From NCBI RefSeq assembly GCF_003086295.3, contig NC_092050.1:152526699-152590698 (forward strand): 64,000 nucleotides of DNA, written 5' to 3'. The notes below the pieces were generated by a model, which had not been told where the DNA came from, did not search any database, and saw nothing but the letters and a program-made list of their open reading frames with translations. Source of the stretch: Arachis hypogaea (Eukaryota > Streptophyta > Magnoliopsida > Fabales > Fabaceae). A program made the position numbers and the translations under genes. Numbering within the stretch: position 1 is the first letter of the stretch; each line of letters starts with the position of its first letter. Shown piece by piece: positions 58,673 to 64,000 of this stretch.

Positions 58673-59901
58673 AAAGCCAAAGCCGAGCAGCACTCCAATC
58701 CAGTCCGTCGCTGAGCAGCAGTCCGTTGCCGAGCAAGACGCCAGTGGCCGAGCAGTCCAACTCGAGCAGCACTCCAGTCACCATCTCACCGAGCCCTCTT
58801 CTGCAAAAAGCAACCGAACAAAATCTTCTTCGGAGGTTAGATATGTTTTTCTTTTAATTGTTTTTGGTTCAGATATGTAATTCTGGGTTGAAAGAGTGTT
58901 TCTGTGGTTGTTGAGGTTTTTGTGATTTATAGGGTTTGATTGGATTGCTTGAGTTGCGATAAAAGGGCTTATTTATGCAATAATATTAGTCAGTATTAGG
59001 GATTTAGGATTGAACTTCTTTTTCCTTTTGATTATAAAAAGTTTGGAAAATGCGTTTTTTTTTTTTGGAATCTGTTTTGTGATTTATAGGGTTTTGATTG
59101 GAAGGATTGATTTGTGATTAATGAAATAAAGACCATGTTTTTGCAATAATTATAGGATTAGCATCGGGAAGTAATACTTTTGCCCTCTTATTACATTTGT
59201 TTATTTTGACATTTATAATTATGGAAAACGAACTTGTTTTTTAGAAGTTTCAAGTTTGCATATTCTATAAAAGGGCATGTGCTGTCTGATTGGATAGAAA
59301 TGCTTGAGAAAGAAAAGGTTTACTTTGTTAGAAACTTTGAATAAAATGGTTTTGCCTTTTAGTGTCTTTTTGAATATATATGGGTAGTTGTCTCTGAATG
59401 TGTATGGTTATTTAAATTATGTTGATTGGCTTTAAAAATGAATTACTTATGGTTCTGTTTATGAGCTGCTTTGGTTTTGTTTATGAGCTGTGTATGAGGC
59501 TATGAGCTGCTTATGTCTTAGTATATTTGTGTTGAATTATCTCAAAATAATGTATTGCAGTTAGTGAGTATTAAAAAAACAAATATAACTACTTCAACAG
59601 TTAGGTGAAAATTGCAAACGACCAAATTGTTAATGTATGGCAGTTAGTGAGTATAAATGATGCAAATAAACTAGCTAGTTGTGTATGGGCTGCTTATGTC
59701 TTAGTAGATTTCTGTTGATTGGCTTTAAATTCTGTTAAATTGCTTATGAGCTGCTGTGGTTTTGTTTTGCATATATGGCTGCATATAATTAATATGTTCT
59801 TAATATATATGGCTGCATATATATGAGCTGCTGTGGTTTTGAATGCTAAATTTGTTGCTGGAAACAATACTTTTGGTGCTGTTGATGAGTTAAAATGCTA
59901 A

Positions 59902-60267
59902 GGGTAAAGTATACTTTTTGTCCCTAAAGTTTGACAAAAATTTTAAAAATACCCCTAAGTTTTATTTTATTTCAATTTTGTCCCAAAAGTTTTCGATTTG
60001 CATCAAATATACCCTCGACGGCTAAATTTTCAAAAAATTTAAGACCAATCTAACAATAATGCATGAAAATTATGTTGATTTGTTTGTGTGGAGGGTTGTT
60101 CTTATGAAATTGTTGTTGAATTGGTCTTAAATTTTTTGAAAAATTAGCTGTCAGATGTATATTTGATGCAAATCGAAAACTTATGGGACAAAATTAAAAC
60201 AAAATAAAACTTACGGGTATTTTTGAAACTTTTATCAAACTTTAAGGACAAAAAATATACTTTATCC
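59902..60267. mobile_element. Mutator-type foldback MITE, copy 3, nested in the hAT derivative
   Basis: 366 bp, GGGTAAAGTATAC ... GTATACTTTATCC-type ends (right end ATATACTTTATCC). A perfect 9-bp duplication AAATGCTAA at 59893-59901 and 60268-60276 supports it. It is closest to copy 2 in sequence, with the centre inverted relative to it. Confidence 0.93.
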
Positions 60268-60808
60268 AAATGCTAATTTTTTATTGTTCTATATATATAT
60301 ATATATATGCAGCCAACAAGCAATGAGGTGCCCAATGAATGGACGCCTGAAGTTGGGGGTTCCCAATAAACTGGGGAAGATGATGATGAGTCTGGTGTAG
60401 ATTTAGATTAAACATGGTGGGTGCTTGGTTTTTATTTGGTTTAAAGTGGAGGTTTAGGTTTTTAGTATGTTTTAAAATTTGTTTGTTGTTGTTGTTTGCT
60501 AGACATTTTTAATTGTCTTTGTTTTATTTTAATTGTTGGGACAAGTTAAATTTGTATTGAATTTGGATGCGATATACTCTTGTTATTCTAGTTTATTGAT
60601 GGTTTTAAACTTATTTTATGGTAATTTAAATTCTGAATATTAGGTTTCAAAAAATCGAAAAAACTGACCGAACCAAACTGCTATTGGTTCGGTTCGGTTG
60701 TCCAGACAACAACAAACCGAACAGTTGAGATCAGTGTAGAACCGAACAGGTCGGTTCGGTTGGTTTTCGGTCCAAAATCAAACCAAACCGAACCGATTAC
60801 ACCCCCTA

Positions 60809-61080
60809 AAAGAAGGCACAAAGTGACAGCATCTCTTGCAAGGATAACACATGGGAGAAGAAGGTGCAATGGCGACGGCGATAACAGGGGGCGCGACGCA
60901 AGGAAGAAGAAGATGCAACGGCAGCATCGGTTGCAGGGAACACTGGAGTGACGCGACACATAGGAGAAGAAGGTACAGCGGCGGTGCGGCGCGTTACTTC
61001 TTCAGACGGTAACAGTGACGGTGGCGAAGTGCGTTAGTGATGACGCGATAGTGAATAAAGAGTGAAGTAGCTATGATAAA
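60809..61080. repeat. Right part of the GC-rich minisatellite
   Basis: Units with GGGAGAAGAAGGTGCAA, GGCAGCATC and TTGCA recur at about 60826-60990; see 57756-58131. Noncoding. Confidence 0.55.
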
Positions 61081-61223
61081 AGGAGAAAAAGGTGAAAATT
61101 AAAGTAAAAGATTAGAATTGTGGTGGATAAATGTAGTAAAATATTTTTTATTTTAGTAAATTTGGAATACAGCCTATTATTCACGTTGTTCGTATCTTTA
61201 TTGTCTATCTAACAAAACTCATA

Positions 61224-61616
61224 GGTAGCGTTTGTTTTGAGGTACTGAGACAGAGACTGAGAGACTGAGACTTAGTATCCTGTTTGTTGGTTCAGAGGCT
61301 GGTACTAAAATTTCTGTCTCTGTCTCTAAAATTTCAGTATTTCAATACCTCCAAAAAGTAGGGACATAGGGGACTAAAATTTTTAGAGATGGAGACTGAA
61401 ACTTTAATAACATTTTATACCTAAAATATCCTCATTTCAACTAATTAATTCTAATTTTACTCTTTGTACAAATTAAATTAGAGTTTCATTCTTGTTTTAA
61501 TTTCTGTCTCCCACATTACACCAAACAGAATACTGAGATTTATTTCAATATCTGTCTCTTAGTCTCTGTCTCTCAATCTCAGTCTTTCCGTCTCTGTCTC
61601 TCCACCAAACGCTACC
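61224..61616. mobile_element. Harbinger-like MITE, 393 bp
   Basis: Ends GGTAGCGTTTG and CAAACGCTACC are perfect inverse repeats, followed on each side by GAGACAGAGACTGAGA-type DNA and its inverse. ATA is repeated on both flanks, a possible 3-bp target duplication. Its GCGTTTG ends resemble those of 50336-51435. Confidence 0.75.
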
Positions 61617-64000
61617 ATAAGGACAATAAAGTAGGTGAAATTAATGGGAAAGACCCCGGTATATCCGCAGCACCACGAACGTCACTTTTCATAACTTAAT
61701 AGGTTAAATTAAACAATGAAAAATATATTTCTATATATAAATATTATATATATACCATTATAGTCACATTCAGTTCACATGCAAGCACAGAAACAAGCTA
61801 AATAACAACCTCCTTTCAAGAATCCTATAATATATTACATGTCCCTTTGCATCAAATTTCATAATAATGATAATATTGTAATACGGAACCATAGAAGAAG
61901 AAGAAGACATGGTGAAATGCTTGTTTCGCGGCAACACCATCACGTACGAGTAATAATAATATTCCTTTTTGGACCATCATTTTCTTAGAAATTAATAATA
62001 ATTATTATAAGTTAAAGACACATATGTATGTTATGTCTTTGTAGAGTGTGAAATTAAAGTCAACAAATTAACAGTTCAACTTGCCTTTGACCAGCATGAA
62101 ATCTAAAAGGATAGGTCATATGAATTATTAATTGTGCTAAGGTCACACCCACCGCTTCAATTTGTTTGGTTCACATTAAGCATATTGCAATTTTAAATGA
62201 AAATCTTGAAAAAGTAAGACCCATAATTTATAAGGACATAGGTGGTAATAATAAGTTTCTTTCTTCCTCTTTATAATTAATATAAAATAAATTTAATTTT
62301 GAATTACATCAAAATTACATCAGCAAAATAGTATACTCTAAATCTATTAGAGAAATGACAGCCGTTCTTAGTAATATATATATTTTTTAGGGTTTAAAAT
62401 ATACTATTCTGCTGATATAATTTTGACCACAGTATTAAAAATTTTACAAATCATCAATTAAATTTATATATTTAAATAATTTTTAAATATTATATTTAAA
62501 AATTAATTACTTTTATTAGAGAAATATTAGAAATTAATACTTTTTATTAATATTAGTCAACATTTTAATTTAGATCAACACTGTATTTTTATATTATTAT
62601 AATTTAAAATTTAAAATTTATGATTTAAAATATAATCTTTAATATTTAAAATTAGCCTAATATTAACCAAAAATAATAAATTTTATTGAGTATATAACAT
62701 TGTTTCTTTTTATTAATATGAAAATATATAATTGAATGACAATAAAAAACTTTTTATATCGTTAGTATGCGAAAATTAAATTTTAAAAGTATTTGAAAGA
62801 TTAAAAAATTAATTTAAAATTATTTTATTTTGCATTGATTAATTAATATTATAATAAATGTGTAATATTTATAATTACATACTCATTATTAGATATAATA
62901 ATATTTAGGGTTTAAGGTTTATATTACATACATACAATTATAAATTTTAATTAAATAAAACAACTTTCAATATCATTATTTAATTCACATAAAATTTAGT
63001 ACAAATTCATATGTATTATTAATATTAGGCTATAATATATGTAGCCTTTATTTATGCATAGATAGTTAAACATATATAATGAGGCATAGCATGTTGTGTA
63101 GCCATCTAGTGAAAACCATTTTTGGAGACCTTGACCTATATATAGGAATATTTAATTAAGTCGGTACATGCATGAATTTGGAGTGCATGCTTGAAAAGGT
63201 TTTGGTGCCAATAATAGTATAATAATGTATAAATATATGTATGTTAGTTGAATGATAAAAATAAAATAATAATTAAATTAAAAGTAAGACCAGTTAAGAT
63301 TCTATTTAGCTAAGACCTCTTGGAGACTTTTACATATAATATTGTTATTAGTCAGTCGGCATTGAACTTGAACTTGCCATGTGTGGGGCCACTTGGATAT
63401 AGTTTTCATAGCTATCTCTTAAATTAATCCATAATATATAACTAAATTTGGTATTATATAAATTAATTCTTTAATTCACAAAAAATAACAAATTAATTAT
63501 GATTTTTATTAGAATAATATTAAACAAAATAATCTTTTTTCTTGTAAAATTTTAGACAATTTAATTAAATCATGGATCAATTGTCAATATTTTTTATTAA
63601 ATATTAAATTATCCAATACATTATTTTTAGGGACAAATTTAGAATATCACTTTTTTCTTTAAAAAACCAAATATTTTACATGGACATATATATAAGTCAT
63701 ATTTTTTCTTTTATGTGGTATGTTAATTTATAATCTGTATACACTCTATTGGCGTGTATGATAGCCGTTTTTATCTTTGAAGTTCAAATAAATTTATTAA
63801 ATTAAAATATTAAATTTATTATTATAAATAATAAATAGTAGTGTTTGTTTAGTTGCATTTTTTTATGACACAATAACTACAAACTAAAAGTAATTATAAT
63901 AACTAGTGCAATAATAATTAAGAAGTATAATTTGAGAATATTAAATTCGACTTTCTAGAGCAGTTAGTTTACAAATAAAAAAAAAAAAAACCATTACAAA
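61617..64000. other. AT-rich noncoding right end
   Basis: No supported gene. A 14-codon frame (61911-61955, MVKCLFRGNTITYE) stands in locally less AT-rich sequence after a possible leader, but cannot be called a gene. A small foldback lies at 62308-62427. Confidence 0.45.
62308..62427. repeat. Small inverted repeat with 35-bp arms
   Basis: 62308-62342 and 62393-62427 are near-perfect inverse copies (ATCAGCA(A/G)AATAGTATA core). Possibly a short MITE; no duplication was seen. Confidence 0.6.

Larger units (their letters stand above)
58140..60808 (+). mobile_element. hAT element, deletion derivative keeping gene ends
   Basis: The ends TAGGGGTGTAA and TTACACCCCCTA are inverted, with dense subterminal ACCGAACC / GGTTCGGT motifs on both sides (58150-58320 and 60670-60800). 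Flanks GAAGAAGG (58132-58139) and AAAGAAGG (60809-60816) make an 8-bp duplication with one mismatch. Inside are a promoter-like TATAAAAGGG (58370-58379), an untranslated GC-rich first exon with donor GGAG|GTTAG near 58834, a long intron-like stretch, and a last exon after TATATGCAG (about 60312) encoding an acidic tail (DDDESGVDLD) ending in TAA near 60409, with one internal TAA. The transposase core is missing. Confidence 0.78.

Noticed and set aside
58093..58784. Several 60-80 codon ORFs
   Set aside because: They lie across hAT subterminal repeats and the 132-bp duplication; overlapping frames on both strands point to composition only.

Overview
The window is plant nuclear DNA, almost certainly from a peanut (Arachis) genome. 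The evidence is an intronless oleosin gene (38944-38417, minus strand) that I recognise as very close to the 18-kDa peanut oleosin group (Ara h 14), GT-AG introns, AT-rich intergenic DNA and dense nested plant transposons. Only two host genes are visible. One is the first two exons of a conserved helical-repeat protein leaving the left edge (1333 to about 73, minus). The other is the oleosin, whose upstream region carries an RY element and a G-box/ABRE core, as in seed-maturation promoters.

Nearly everything else is mobile DNA, and many boundaries are supported by target-site duplications (TSDs) readable in the sequence. From left to right: two oppositely oriented MITEs (1.6-2.5 kb); a TIR element with tandem repeats (3.8-4.7 kb); a deleted Copia element inside an inverted-repeat element (5.0-7.9 kb); a MITE (8.0-8.3 kb); a Mutator-like element with a hAT MITE nested in it (8.6-10.2 kb); and a 13.8-kb hAT-bounded nest (11.28-25.11 kb). 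The nest holds a SINE and a long LTR-like repeat, and that repeat is split by a very young Tat-lineage Ty3/gypsy element (14639-23841). Then come an Athila-like LTR remnant and a second decayed Copia (26.2-29.5 kb); a structurally complete Mutator-like element (MULE) with two convergent genes (30699-36090); the oleosin; a complete but inactivated Copia (39913-45142); SINEs; a 962-bp foldback element; two Harbinger-like elements; small MULE derivatives; and a hAT deletion derivative sitting in a minisatellite (57.7-61.0 kb). The right end is featureless AT-rich DNA.

The most interesting units are these. (1) The MULE has 9-bp TSDs, about 165-bp TIRs, a three-exon MURA-like transposase with two nonsense codons, and an intact convergent two-exon gene encoding a GRF zinc finger plus a C-terminal membrane helix, in the place occupied by mudrB in maize MuDR. 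A 531-bp derivative of the same family, with its own TSD, lies at 52820-53350. (2) The Tat element has LTRs differing at one position in 544, a gag-pol frame broken only by two nonsense codons, dual RNase H domains and an antisense spliced additional ORF.

There are no structural rRNA or tRNA genes and no CRISPR arrays. Gene models and family names come from reading alone; no database search was run.
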